NCBI GenBank assembly: GCA_018340805.1
Contig: JACMZG010000008.1
Location: forward strand, 58,270,205 to 58,334,204
Direction of reading: 5' to 3'
DNA length: 64,000 bases
From: Microvelia longipes
Taxonomy: Eukaryota > Arthropoda > Insecta > Hemiptera > Veliidae
Positions 11,735 to 23,730 of the stretch are shown here, one piece after another (within the stretch, counting starts at the first letter, position 1; every line of letters starts with the position of its first letter). The notes under the pieces are model-generated. The model was not told the DNA's origin. It was given only the letters and a program-made list of their open reading frames with translations, and did not search any database. Position numbers and translations under genes: made by a program.

Positions 11735-13895
11735 GGAAAGGCAATTAACATATAAAAAGGCGAGCAAAGCGAGCCCAAGCAAATATAAAGATATTGACAA
11801 ACAAGCACATAAAGCGAGCGAAGCGAGCCCAAGTATTGTATGGTTTTTTATTTTTACTCTTAAGAAGGTACTAATAAACATATACAAAAAGGCGAGCGAA
11901 GCGACCCATGATTTCATGCCTTGCTTAAAATGTTTCTTATAATAGATATTGACAACAAGCACATAAAGGCGAGCGAAGCGAAATTGCATGGTATTTTATT
12001 ATTTATACTCTTAAGAAGGTACTGATAAACATATACAAAAAGGCGAGCGAAGGAGCCCATGATTTTATGCCTTTCTTAAAATGTTTCTCTTAAAGTTGAT
12101 ATTGACAAACAAGCACATAAAGGCGAGCGTAGCGAGCTCTAGTATTGATGGTTATTTTAATTTATATCTAAAAGGTACTGATAAACATATACAAAAGGAC
12201 GAGCGAAGCGAGCCCATGATTTTTATGCCTTGTTTAAATGTTTCTCTCAAAGTAGATATTGACAAATAAGCATATAAAGCGAGCGAAGCGAGCCCAAGTA
12301 TTGTATGTTTTTTATTTTTTACTCTTAAGAAGGTACAAAAACATATACAAAAAGGCGAGCGAAGCGAGCCATGATTTTCATGCCTTGCTTAAAATGTTCT
12401 CTTATAATAGATATTGACAAACAAGCACATAAAGGCGAGCGAAGCGAGCCTAGTATTGCATGTTATTTTTAATTTTTATACTCTTAAGAAGGTATTTAAA
12501 CATATACAAAAAGGCGAGCGAAGCGAGCCATGATTTATGCCTTTTTAAAATGTTTCTCTTAAAGTAGATATTGACTAACAAGCATATAAAGGCGAGCGTA
12601 GCGAGCCCTAGTATGTACGGTTTTTTAATTTATACTCTTAAAAGGTACTGATAAACATATGCAAAAAGGCGAGCGAAGCGAGCCCATGATTTTATGCCCT
12701 TTTAAAATGTTTCTCTATAATAGATATTGACAAACAAGCACATAAAGGCGAGCGAAGCGAGCCCTAGTATTGCATGGTTATTTTATTATTTATACTCTTA
12801 AAAAGGTACTGATAAACATACAAAAAGGCGAGCGAAGCGAGCCCATGATTTTATGCCTTTCTTAAAATGTTTCTCTTAAAGTAGATATTGACTAACAAGC
12901 ACATAAAGGCGAGCGAAGCGAGCCCTAGTATTGCATGGTTATTTTTATTATTTATACTCTTAAAAAGGTACTGATAAACATATACAAAAGGCGAGCGAAG
13001 CGAGCCCATGATTTTTATGCCTTCTTAAAATGTTTCTCTTAAGTAGATTGACAACAAGCACAATAAAGGCGAGCGAAGCGAGCCTAGTATTGCATGGTTA
13101 TTTTTCATTATTTATACTCTTAAGAAGGTACTGATAAACATATACAAAAAAGGCGAGCGAAGCGAGCCCATGATTTTCATCCCTTGCTTAAAATGTTCTC
13201 TTATAATAGATATTGACAAACAAGCACATAAAGGCGAGCGAAGCGAGCCCTAGTATTGCATGGTTATTTTATTATTTTATCTCTTAAGAAGGTACTGATA
13301 AATATACAAAAAGGCGAGCGAAGCGAGCCCATGATTTTTATGCCTTACTTAAAATGTTTCTCTTAAAGTAGATATTGACTAACAAGCATATAAAGGCGGC
13401 GTAGCGACCCTAGTAGTACGGTTTTTTTTAATTAAATCTTAAAAAGACTGATAAACATATACAAAAAGGCGAGCGAAGCGAGCCCATGATTTCATGCCTT
13501 GTTAAAAATATTTCTCTTAAATAGATATTGACAAACAAGCACATAAAGGCGAGCGAAGCGAGCCCTAGTATTGCATGGTTATTTTTATTATTTTATACTC
13601 TTAAAAAGGTACTGATAAACATATACAAAAAGGCGAGCGAAGCGAGCCCATGATTTTTATGCCTTTAAAATGTTTCTCTTAAAGTAGATATTGACTAACA
13701 AGCACATAAAGGCGAGCGAAGCGAGCCCTATATGTATGGTTTTTTTTATACTCTTAAGAAGGTACTGATAAACATATACAAAAAGGCGAGCGAAGCGAGC
13801 CCATGATTTTCATGCCTTGTTTTAAATGTTTCTCTTAAAGTAGATATTGACAAACAAGCACATAAAGGCGAGCGAAGCGAGCCCTTGAATCTTAT
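11735..13895. repeat. Satellite array, ~155-bp two-part units with GCGAGCGAAGCGAGC core
   Basis: About fourteen units of roughly 155 bp. Each has two different ~78-bp halves sharing the core GCGAGCGAAGCGAGCC. One half continues TAGTATTGCATGGTTATTTT...ACTCTTAAGAAGGTACTGATAAACATATAC. The other continues CATGATTTTATGCCTT...AAAATGTTTCTCTTAAAGTAGATATTGACAAACAAGCACATAAAG. The strict alternation is a dimeric higher-order repeat. The core is better conserved than the spacers. No protein coding is credible. Confidence 0.93.
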
Positions 13896-14720
13896 TTTAT
13901 GTTTTAATTTTTTTCTAAATTTAGGTATTGACAACAAACTTCTATAAGCGAGCGAAGCGAGCCCTAGATTGTTATGTATAAGTTTGATTCTATAGTTTAA
14001 ATTGGCTAGTATCAAACATGCATCTCAAGCGAGCGATGCGAGCCCTAGAATATTATGTTATGTCTTTACTGTATGCTATAAAATGAGGTTCTGATAAACC
14101 AATACAAAAAGGCGATTGAAGCGAGGCTTTAATTTTATGCCTTGTTTAAATGTTTTCTTCAGGTAGATATTGACAACCAAGCACATAAAGGCGAGTGAAG
14201 CGAGCCCTTAAATTTTGTTCTGTGTTTTAAATTTCTTCAAAATTAGGTATCGACAAACAAATATATAAAGGCGAGGGAAGCGAGCTCTAGATTGTTATGT
14301 AAAAATTTGATTCTATAGTTTGAAATTGGCTAGTACTAAACAAGCAGATGTTTACTCAAATTTTATGTTGTATTATAATTATTTTTCCTAAAATCAGTGC
14401 CAACAGACACATATAGGCTAGCGAAATTGGTAAAATTAAGTTTACTCTGCGAAATTTGTAAAATAACAAACATACAAATGAAACGAGCAATACGAGCACT
14501 TATATATTTGTGTAGATTCTAAATTAGGTACTGATTTCTGATACACAGAAACGCATGCGTAGCGAGCTGTGGAATATTTTGTTATAACTTATTTATTTTT
14601 CTAACATTAGGCATCGACAAATACTAACATATAGGCTATTGAAGCGAGGCAGAATATTGAGTATAAGTATGATTGTATAGTATTAATACATTATATTTAT
14701 GCAAATATCTGAGAACCTTA
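13896..14720. repeat. Degenerate edge of the GCGAGCGAAGCGAGC satellite
   Basis: Diverged monomers continue rightwards with decaying cores (for example GCGATTGAAGCGAGG, GCGAGGGAAGCGAGC, GCATGCGTAGCGAGC) and scrambled spacers. This is typical of a satellite edge no longer homogenised. The last recognisable remnant is AGCAAGC near 14732-14740. Confidence 0.75.
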
Positions 14721-16319
14721 TAATGCTTGCAAAGCAAGCACTTGACGGATTTTTTTTATAATCTTTATAACATCTGTCCTGGAGGAGCATACTCGTACAT
14801 TATCTTTAAAGGTCTGAAAATCCACTTGTTTTACTTATTTATTTTCTTTATTGCTAAACTTATTAATTCCTTAAAATATCTAAATAATTTCTATTATTTA
14901 TATATTTATATTATTATAATTTCTTATTTCTATATAAATACATATAGTTTTTATATAGAATATAATATGTTAAAGATACTTTAATTAGCTATATTTAACT
15001 AACTTATCTAATTTTCTTTCTTCATGTTCTGTTTTATCTATATTCTTATTTTATGAGAATAAAGTAGCTCTTAAAGCTTTTATCAATCTTGTCCAGTTCA
15101 AGGTATAAAATTAGAAATAATTAATGCAGATAATATCTTTCTAAAAATATAAAACATCTATTAATGTTGTAGAGAAATAAATAATATAACATAAAAAATG
15201 TCTTTAATTTACAATCTACTCTACATTACACGTCCAACTATTTATTATAAAAGTTAATTTTATAACACCATATTAGGTGATAATATGTGATTTATATAAT
15301 CTATTCTATCTATGCATGGAATTATATCATTACTTATCTATATTAAATTAAATTAATTGTTTGACCTTTTAGTAGAGAAATTTATAGAGATCAAATAAAT
15401 GTACTACCACATAGACTAGTTTTTTTTAATTTACTATTTATTGGATTAAATCAGAATCGGCACAGATAATTTAAATGCAAGTCAAGATAATATAATAATT
15501 ATAATATTTAATTTATAAAATAAGAGAAAGTTAAACTTTTAAAATAAAGATATCAGATTTTAGAGATAACAAATTTTATTAAATGATTTTTAATTTAAGA
15601 TTATTATCACAAAATAAATCAAAAATAATGGTAATATAAATATTCAGAAGTTTTCAAAAATTAAGTTTTTTTTATTAATACCAATAATTAATCCTAAATT
15701 CATGTCATACGTATGATAAACAGTATTAATATTATGTTATACCGTATAAATCCGGTTTATAGTATTAAGAAATTATAAATCATTAAAATCATTGTAGTGT
15801 ACGATGTCAAGATGTTTTTGTACTTAATTTTTCGAGACAAGAATTTTGAGATAATAATCTCTATTTGGAACTCGTCCAGAAACACAGTGATATACATTAG
15901 AATTAATAGAAACTAATAAAGGGAATATTTTCTGTATTATGGATTAAGATTAAAGATTTAGAACAGATTATTAACTGGAGAAAAATATCATCAGACACTG
16001 TCTTATGTTATTTTTATATCTTAAAAAACGTGGAAAGAAAATTCGAGCTATAAAATGCGTCTAACCTGAGCAAGGTTTTGTTACTTTCGTAATAAGTTCC
16101 TATAATGACTTAATTGTGTAAATATTAGACGTGTAAAAGTTTTATAAAATATAAAATCCTTTATATAAAGTTTCATTTTACTAACGAGGAAATGGTATTT
16201 TTTATAATCCGTATACATACAGGTTATAATGTATAGTATTATTAGTACATACTAAATAGTATATTTAGTTCATAGAGCCGACACGAACAACGAAAATATA
16301 ATGTTTGATAAAAATGTTA
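14721..16319. other. No recognised feature
   Basis: Very AT-rich, without open frames of interest or repeats I can define. Confidence 0.5.
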
Positions 16320-16324
16320 CCCAC

Positions 16325-16400
16325 CAGAAGAGCTATTCTCAACTCTTGGGTCGCAGACAATTCTGTTTGGGTCGCGATAAAATGACTGGTAAAAGTGCAT
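16325..16400. other. Possible hAT-like transposon end
   Basis: Contains CTATTCTCAACTCTTGGGTCGC followed 25 nt later by TTTGGGTCGCGA. The combination of TTCTCAAC and repeated GGGTCGC resembles hAT (Charlie-type) termini. No partner end or transposase is visible, so this is tentative. Confidence 0.25.
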
Positions 16401-17040
16401 TATTTTTATGAAAAATTTGAAAAAAAATGCAGGTTTACTTTTGAAAATATTGTATAAAACAAAAGCATTTTATAAAATTTAAAAAATGCCCTTTTTAAAG
16501 TTTGTATTGCCACCCAAACTTAAGCTTAACCTTATTAGGCAGCCTTAACTTTAGATTTAAGCTGCCTATTTCCTTTGCATTTGATAGTTGCCTCCCAATC
16601 TAAGTTAAATAAATACGGCACTATTCTGTAACATACACATTTTTTGTCTATTAATTTTTTTATATTCTAAGGTGTATGAAGGGATAGGGCAAATGGGGGG
16701 ATTACCTGTTGTAGATTGTTAAAAAAATTACAAACAAACATTTGGCTTTTATGTTTATGAATAAAGGGAAATTTATAATTCTGGTCTAAGGCTGTTCAGG
16801 ACCCAAAAAACCCAAATGACTGAAAAAGCTCAAGATTTCCCAAAAAAGGAGAAAAAGCCTGTAACAATTTTTAGCTGGTCAATTTAAAATTTGTCACGTG
16901 CTCCAAATCCAACAAAATAAGCCAATAAACAATGATATTAAATCTTATAAGCAAATAGTAATTTACTACTCTATAGTAATACAGTACTCTGACAGTATCT
17001 GTATAGGTTGTCTACCATTTCAGATACGGACTTTAAAGAG
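16401..17040. other. No recognised feature
   Basis: AT-rich, nothing supported on either strand. Confidence 0.45.
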
Positions 17041-17260
17041 GCTTGAGGCAAAAAAAATATTTGCGACGCGAGCCTTTTTTTACTATGTATTATTATAAAA
17101 ATACGCTAAATAGCGAGCGAAGCACGCCTTTATTACTATGTAAAATTCTAAACGTATGCAATCTAGCGAGCAAAGCGAGCCCTTTTTTAATTTGTATTAT
17201 TATTAACATGCACACTGTAGCAAGCGAAGCGAGCTTTTTTACCTTTCATTTTTGAATTTA
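17041..17260 (+). repeat. Isolated cluster of GCGAGCGAAGCGAGC-like words
   Basis: Four diverged copies of the satellite core (about 17060, 17112, 17164 and 17219) occur every ~50-55 bp, each followed by a T-rich run. The spacers differ from those of the main array 2.3 kb to the left, so this is a separate small cluster of the same core word. Confidence 0.6.
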
Positions 17261-17340
17261 TACTTTAGAATAGTAGCGTGCGAATGTTCCCTATTACTCT
17301 ATCTAGCGATGAAGGGAGTCGTAATCGGGAGTAAAAAATA

Positions 17341-17800
17341 CTTTTTTTTGAGGTAGTACGTAATTGAGCACTTTATTGAACCGTTAGGATGAGAAGCCAA
17401 TCATTATTGTACTAGGAGGTTATTTATACTTTTCACTCCGAGGACAATAATGAATGTAAAAAAAAAACTCCTAGGACGTAAAAGTAATTCGTATATGCGC
17501 CATTACTGTAATGTAGCGTGTTCAAAAAAACAATCTGTGTTAAACCCTCATGTGGTTATTTAAAAACATTCATTTTGTTTCTGTTTTTGTTCGTAGACTA
17601 ATCTTTTATTCGTTTTTAAAAGGTGTTTTAATTGGCAATTTGTGTGTGTTTATTTGTAAAGCTTTTACATTTTTGAGTAAAGTGTGAAGCTATGGATGAA
17701 TTCAATGACGACGATAAATGAGTTAATTGGACGTTTGTTTTTTTTTCAATTAAGTAATATAGCGCAATTTATTTAATGAGTGCTACCTCAAAAAAAATAG
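17341..17800. mobile_element. Putative ~460-bp MITE with terminal inverted repeats
   Basis: The left end reads CTTTTTTTTGAGGTAGTAC. The right end, reverse-complemented, reads CTATTTTTTTTGAGGTAGCAC. That gives ~20-bp inverted termini around a ~420-bp interior. Near 17693 the interior has an ATG followed by nine codons rich in Asp and then a stop, which may be chance or a relic of a longer coding parent. No target-site duplication is clear. The superfamily cannot be assigned. Confidence 0.4.
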
Positions 17801-17801
17801 T

Positions 17802-17912
17802 GTATGCATTCGGCTGAGAATGTCTTATGTCTTGGCAATTTTCCCGACTCGCTTCGCCGTCGGTAAATCTAATTGCCGTGACATAAAGACACACTTCTCA
17901 GCCTATGGCATA
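17802..17912. other. Long hairpin (111 bp) beside the MITE
   Basis: Two ~42-nt arms pair with a few mismatches and bulges: GGCTGAGAA, TGTCTTATGTC and GGCAATT in the left arm, and their complements at 17870-17905. The loop holds a further CCGAC/GTCGG stem around TCGCTTCGCC. It starts two bases after the MITE's right end. It could be a foldback relic or, if transcribed, an RNA hairpin. The sequence alone shows only the inverted repeat. Confidence 0.6.
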
Positions 17913-18978
17913 AATAACTATATTGATGTATTCTTCTAACGTGAGTTCTTGATGCAACGCATTACTAGTATTTTAGATCCTTGGGTAGGTTACCTTCGGA
18001 GCTTGACGGTTTTGCGTCTTGCTTATCAACTATATAAGGGATGTTAGAGGATATTTTAAAAAAATCTTTATACATTTTAAATAATTTTCATATATATTAT
18101 ATGCTTAAAGGCAAGTTATAATATAAAATTATAATAATGCCATATAATTATAATAATTTCCATTGCGGGACTTATTTTTCAATTTTATGATTTAATTGTT
18201 GATAATTTAAATGTTCTATTTATTAGATCTAGTTTGTCAAAATATGTTTTAAACGAGTTTTTTCATAAAGTATACAACTATTTTAATAAAAATATGTATA
18301 CGTATAAATAGGGTAAAACATGATTTATTGTTATGCAAATAATATAACGATGATTTACAGCACCGAGAATTTATAGAACTACACATATTAGTGACGCGAA
18401 GTTAATAACAGAGCGCTATCAAATATTTTAAATTATTTCAAAGTCAGAAAACTGTTAACATAACGTTTATTAGACAGTATAAGCAATAAAGGGTTTCTTA
18501 ACATTTCAAAATGTTCTCTATCATTTGCTATAATTCAAGAAGTTCACTCCGGAAGTTTTGGTCAAATGGATCTCAAAAGATCCCAAAACAAGTTAAAAGT
18601 CTTAAAATCGAATAGTAGCCAATCTTTTGTCAAAGTTGCTCATAACTGCTTCAACTTTCCTCTGTTTAGATATTTCTTATTTTTACAACTTTTACTTTTC
18701 GCTATCATTTTTAAGCATTCTTTAGAAATTTTTAGAAATAATATAACTTTTGTTTGTTTATAAGTCGTTTAAAAATATTTTGTTTTTGTTTGCTTTTAAT
18801 ATTATCGTTTTTATTTAAACCTTTGTTTTTATCATAACTTTGTATCTTATTATTTCTTCTAGCTATAATTTTACACAAGTAATGTATTTTCCTTTTTTTT
18901 CCACGTACTATAACAGGAGAACAGGGACTTGAGCAACATTATACTTTTAAGTGACTTTAATGTAGGATCCAACCATGG
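17913..18978. other. No recognised feature
   Basis: AT-rich. A 65-codon frame at 18566 matches nothing I recognise. Confidence 0.45.
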
Positions 18979-19644
18979 TGATAGAATTTACCAGGTAATA
19001 GATTTAAGTGGAGAATTTTTATAAATGATATCAAATTTTTTGGCATGTTAGGTTTTAGTCCGGAATTGTCGTCTCATTGCAGGAGTAAATAGTAAATGTT
19101 CAATGTTGACCACCTATAAAGATTCCTGCAATGACGTCACACATCATTTATAAAAAAAAGTCAGGTTATAATCTCCGAATGCGTTTGGTTTGTTTACATC
19201 GAATGAAATCACCTTATAAAATTCTAACATCTTAGGATCCAACTATTAAAGATTTTACCTTTGATAGGGAGAAACTCCAAGGTTTTTTTCACTTAAAGTT
19301 TCGATAGCTTTAACTAGAAAAAACACGTGCCTCAATGCAGGACCAAGCATTCCTGCTCTTGAAACCTTAAAGTAGAAATATTTATTACCTATTACCCTAG
19401 ATGTCAGAAATTTATAAGATGATTCAATTCGATGTAAACAAAGCAAACGCACTCGGAGGTTATAACCTGACGTTTTTCTGAATGACGTGTGACGTCATTG
19501 CAGGAAACGGTATGGGCGGTCAACATTGAAAATTGACTATTTATTCCTGCAATGACGTCAATTTCGGACTATAACCTAACATGTCAAAAAAATTGATTTC
19601 ATTCATAAAAACCCTCCAATTGAATCACCTTATAAATTCTATCA
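18979..19644. mobile_element. Foldback element with ~255-bp inverted arms
   Basis: The left arm (18979-19240) and right arm (about 19395-19644) are imperfect reverse complements along their whole length, with matching blocks TGATAGAATTTA, ACATGTTAGGTT, CAATGTTGACC, CCTGCAATGACGTCA, GTCAGGTTATAA and TTTACATCGAAT. A spacer of about 155 bp separates them. Perfect TGACGTCA palindromes lie at 19132, 19490 and 19553, and a fourth position is degenerate. No transposase frame. This is the structure of a non-autonomous foldback or long-TIR DNA transposon. Confidence 0.75.
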
Positions 19645-21880
19645 GCTTGTCTATTACCTACTTTGAGAGTCTTAAATCTTGCCTAATTCTAGTTTATACC
19701 CCACCGTGACATCCGTCAATTAAGCTATTAGACAAAAACTAAATTTTATCACTAACCTGATACAACTTGAATTTGATTACAAACAAATTCAACATGTTAT
19801 AAAAAATGTCAGGAAGTTTTTGATACACATTGTAAATTTGTTTCTTATGGTTGTAATTCTCTTCATTCCTAAAATAATAAACCCAACATAATAATTGTTT
19901 AAGCCACTTAATGTCGGCGTTACTGAATTTTATTTTTAGCATTAATAAAGATGCATTAATGAATACTTTTTGGAACCCGATGAAAGATTTCTTTTTAAAA
20001 GTACAAACACTCCGTCATATTTGTCTGTAACTTTTTCACTGCTGGTCGATACAGATACAAAAACGTAGGGGAGTGTGATCGTTTCTACCTTGGTGTGTAA
20101 ATGATTATTACTAATTTTAGTTATCACCAGAAATGGTTCCTGCAGCATTAATCATTCATTTTTCCTAGATAAAAGAAGTATTAATCAAGAGCTGAGAAGT
20201 ATTTTCTCCTGTCAGCTTCTCCTAACTATACTATTTTTTTAAACTTCACACACTTTTTCCGCTTTTGATATTTTATTTTAAACGTCCGTTATAAGAAATA
20301 CTTTAGGCCAAATAAGCACCTTCTATTTACATTAAAAATAATCACGTTTTTCAGGATTTTTAAGATAAAAAGTATTTTACATTTTGCTGTGCAAAAGTAT
20401 GATTATCCCTTTAAATTTTTACTTTTTAGTTTAAGTATAAACAAACTTATGCTTATTGCAAACTAAACTTACTTAGTACACTTCCTTTTGAAAATGCAAA
20501 AACAATTGAATAACAAAAGTAGAATTGCTAAATATAAACTATATAGTCTCAAGCAAGAAATATATACAAAGAGCAAGAGAAAAAATCCAAAAGAAATTTG
20601 TCCTGTTTAAGTACTACCTCAAGAGCATTATTTTGTATTTAAAAATTTAATTTCAGCAAAATTATATAATAACAAGTCTTCGAGATTCACGTGTCTTTTA
20701 GTTGCTTATCGAATCCGAACTAGTTACATTTAACTCAGAACCCAAAAATTAATCTGAAGCCATAGTATCCTTATGATTTTAAGTTAGTTTTTGGGTGGTT
20801 ACCATACTAACATTTTTGTGTTCAGTGATTTTTCTTTGATCAATTAATTAAAGCAGTTGTGTTGACTACTATCTGCTCATGGTCTAAAAGCGTTTGCATG
20901 AGTACTTTCCACCACGTGTCCAAAATTATTCATCCAAAGAGCATTCCTTAATAAGATTAAACTTGTTTATAGAGTAGTCAATTTATTAAGACTAAAACAT
21001 AGATAAATTTGATACATAATTTATAAAATGACATCGTGGAAAGCTATTTATAAAAATAATTAATCACTAGACAAACTAAGCGTTTCTACTAAACCCAAAT
21101 TTTATCAAAAAACCATTCTTACCTCATCCGACATTTAACAGTTATGGAAATTAATTTCAAGTTGCAGAAGTAGAAGCCCGATTAATTAAAGCTTTACTAA
21201 AAACTGACTTTGACACAGGTAACCTAACCCTCGTCATCGTCATTTCCTGATTGCTAACCTATAATTTCTATAGCCTGACTATTTTGTGTAAATTAATGAA
21301 CCGAGTTCTATGGAATCTAAACTAACATGTAATAGTGTTACCGGTTCGCGTAGATATAAAAATTTTATTTGAACCTAAATATTAATTCTGAGAAGCTTTT
21401 CTGGAAACAGATTTATTGAAAAAAAGATAAATATAAATTTTATTTTTACTTTTCCTTATTTATACGGTGGTATATAGGAAAATATTTTGTCTACAAAGCC
21501 GGGATTTCACTTAAATTATTCGTTTCATTATATTAAAGTCCTTAAATATTATTGTCCTTATTTTATTGTTTTTATAAAACTCTTTAGCTTCCTTATCTAC
21601 TATAATAGAAGGGGAAAACGTTTTTATTAGAATAAATCTGACACCAACGTGTTTTCGTCGAATGTCCATGTTTCAGTACTTGTTGTCTGTATGTGCACAT
21701 GCAAGTATATGAAAGGATGGATGTGCACTTATCAATTAAACACAATAAAGGGCAAACGAGTCAACCACACTTGATGAAACTGGGTTCGAAAATCAAGTCG
21801 TATAAGAAACAAGAGTCTTTAGGCCTCTTGTTCTCTAGAACAAGTAAGCGTCTACGCTCGAGACCACTTCAAGACCCCGA
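19645..21880. other. No recognised feature
   Basis: AT-rich, about 2.2 kb. Small open frames match nothing I know. A short frame at 21693-21902 has uneven composition but no domain. Confidence 0.45.
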
Positions 21881-21881
21881 C

Positions 21882-22510
21882 CAGTGGTGGATTAGCCAAT
21901 AAGACCCGAAGAGGGTTTGCCTTAAAAAGGCCTTAATGGCTGTATGGTGTACCAAAAACCAATGCCAATAATAATAATCAAAAAAAAAAAAAAAGGCCTT
22001 AACCTTCATCACAAGGAGCCCAATAAGGTAGGGGGGGTCCTACATTGCTTCCCAAGTAGAGAGGTCTACTTTTAACTAGAGCAGTATTAATAAACTTAAT
22101 CTAATTTATTTAATTCAATATAAAATTAAATCAAATTAAATTATTTTGTTTAAATAAATTGAAATAGACCTAAGTAAATATATAATAAACTTAAGTACAT
22201 CTTATGTTTATGCATTTAAATTTAATATTTAACTAAGCTATTTTATGTTTTAATACCTATTGCCCTTTTTTACTTCTCTAGTCCCCTGATCAAGTATGTT
22301 ATGGGGCCGGCTCTAGTCTTCATATGGGGTTCTTAAACGTCTATGTATCATGAATAAGATAAATAAAGATCTAAAATTTAGAATATATTTTAAATTTCAT
22401 AAAAAAATCTAAAATCCTTTTATTCTCTCTTTGGAACCTTGATCGAGTATGCTAGGGCTCTTTTTTGACCTTAGTATCCCGTATCGGGCCCTTAAAGTCC
22501 AGTTTAAATA
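21882..22510. mobile_element. Possible hAT-type non-autonomous fragments
   Basis: The stretch begins CAGTGGTGGATTAGCC. At 22303 and 22482 it contains GGGGCCGGCTCTAG and TCGGGCCCTTAAAGTC. Phrases of this kind are typical of hAT-derived MITE ends. Two segments (about 22285-22350 and 22442-22510) resemble each other, sharing GATCRAGTATGYTA and a CTTAAA end. Boundaries and target duplications are not resolved. Confidence 0.3.
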
Positions 22511-23269
22511 AAAAGGGACCTTAGATTTAGGCCACTTTGCGCCAAAAGGAAGTTGTGTGACTTACACTCCTTTAGTATAAGTAAAATTATTGGAAATAAA
22601 CGTAATTGAAAATGTCACAGCATAGTTTTTAACAGGTTTTTAAACAAATTAAATCAAACATGTTTTGTATTTTTAAAAATGAAATAAGTTTTTCCCTAAG
22701 TATTTTACTATTTTTAGTATAAAAACCAGACCCGTCTTTTTGATATCTATTAAGTGAATACATTATTACTTCTGGGTTAGACTTATTATTATTATTTATT
22801 TATTTCTTTCTGCGATACAATTATTTTTATGTGTACCCCGCTTCACTAAAAAGCAGGGTTAAAACAATAAGTAGGGCTATAAAATAAAATTTGAAATTTC
22901 TATAATTATTTTAATTATTCTTACTGTAAAATCTTTTGCTTTAAGTAAAAATTAAAAAAAAGATTTTACAGGCTCTGTTTTTACAATGAGGCATCTGGGA
23001 TAACCATGCTTTAACTTGAGGATTGTTTTCATAAGTACCTTTAGAATGTGGGCTTGAATTTTCAGCCCGTTTCTTAACCTACTCTACTTAAAAATAATTC
23101 TCACTTGCTTTACAATTTAAATATATATATTGTGAGAAACGTTTATACTTAACCTTTAACTTAAACATTAACTTTAAAGAATTTTAGCATTAAAATAATT
23201 TGAATGCTAAAATTCTTACTTAATGGTATAATTTTAACTTGATCGGTAAAATTTTCTATTTTAACGATT
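22511..23269. other. No recognised feature
   Basis: AT-rich, including a short ATT-repeat patch near 22785. Nothing else supported. Confidence 0.45.
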
Positions 23270-23520
23270 TTTTTTAATTTTTGATGATTTAGCAAATTAG
23301 TTTGTCAGAAATCTCGCACAACTAGACCTAAGGTCTGATATTTGTGCCAAGATTCAACTCTTTAGCATAAACACAGCGGAAGTTTTGCGTGACTCACAGA
23401 CAGCAATATGAAAATTACTAATGTCATGAAAATGCCTAAAATGTATAAGTATGGTGAAACCTCGGTTTCGGGTTTTTAGGTTGATCACAATCACAATACT
23501 TTCCCTTATACCTAGGAAAA
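23270..23520 (+). repeat. Dispersed repeat family T, copy 1
   Basis: Colinear with 35880-36190. Shared pieces are TTTTTTTTAATTTTT followed by GATG, GGTCTGATA, GCATAAACACAGCGG-like, CACAGACAG, GTCATGAAAATGCCT-like and CCTCGGTTTCGGGTTTTTAGG, with AATACTTTYCC and TATACC near the end. Non-coding; probably a short non-autonomous element. Confidence 0.6.
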
Positions 23521-23730
23521 GTAGAAATCGAATAAAAAAGAAGTTAATAATGAAAAGTAAATAAAAAGTTAGTATGTAAATAAGTAGTAAATAGTAAAGG
23601 TAAATAAGTAGTAAATAGTAAATAAATAAGTTAGTAAGTAAATAAGTAGTAAATAAATAAGTTAGTAAGTAAATAAGTAGTAAATAGTAAAAGTAAATAG
23701 TAAATAAATAAGTTAGTAAGTAAAAAAAAT
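23521..23730. repeat. AT-rich minisatellite of TAAATAAGTAGTAAATAG words
   Basis: Irregular tandem copies of AGTAAATAAGTAGTAAATAG and AAATAAGTTAGTAAGT fill about 200 bp. Confidence 0.8.

Noticed and set aside
11735..13895. CRISPR-like alternation of conserved word and spacers
   Set aside because: Spacers are not unique (two alternating types), there are no cas genes, and the genome is eukaryotic.
11733..14015. Open frames across the GCGAGCGAAGCGAGC array
   Set aside because: Translations are repeats of the satellite word (Ala/Ser/Lys/Glu), with no independent evidence of coding.
17693..17728. Short Asp-rich peptide start inside the TIR element
   Set aside because: Nine codons then a stop. 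Not enough to call a gene or exon.
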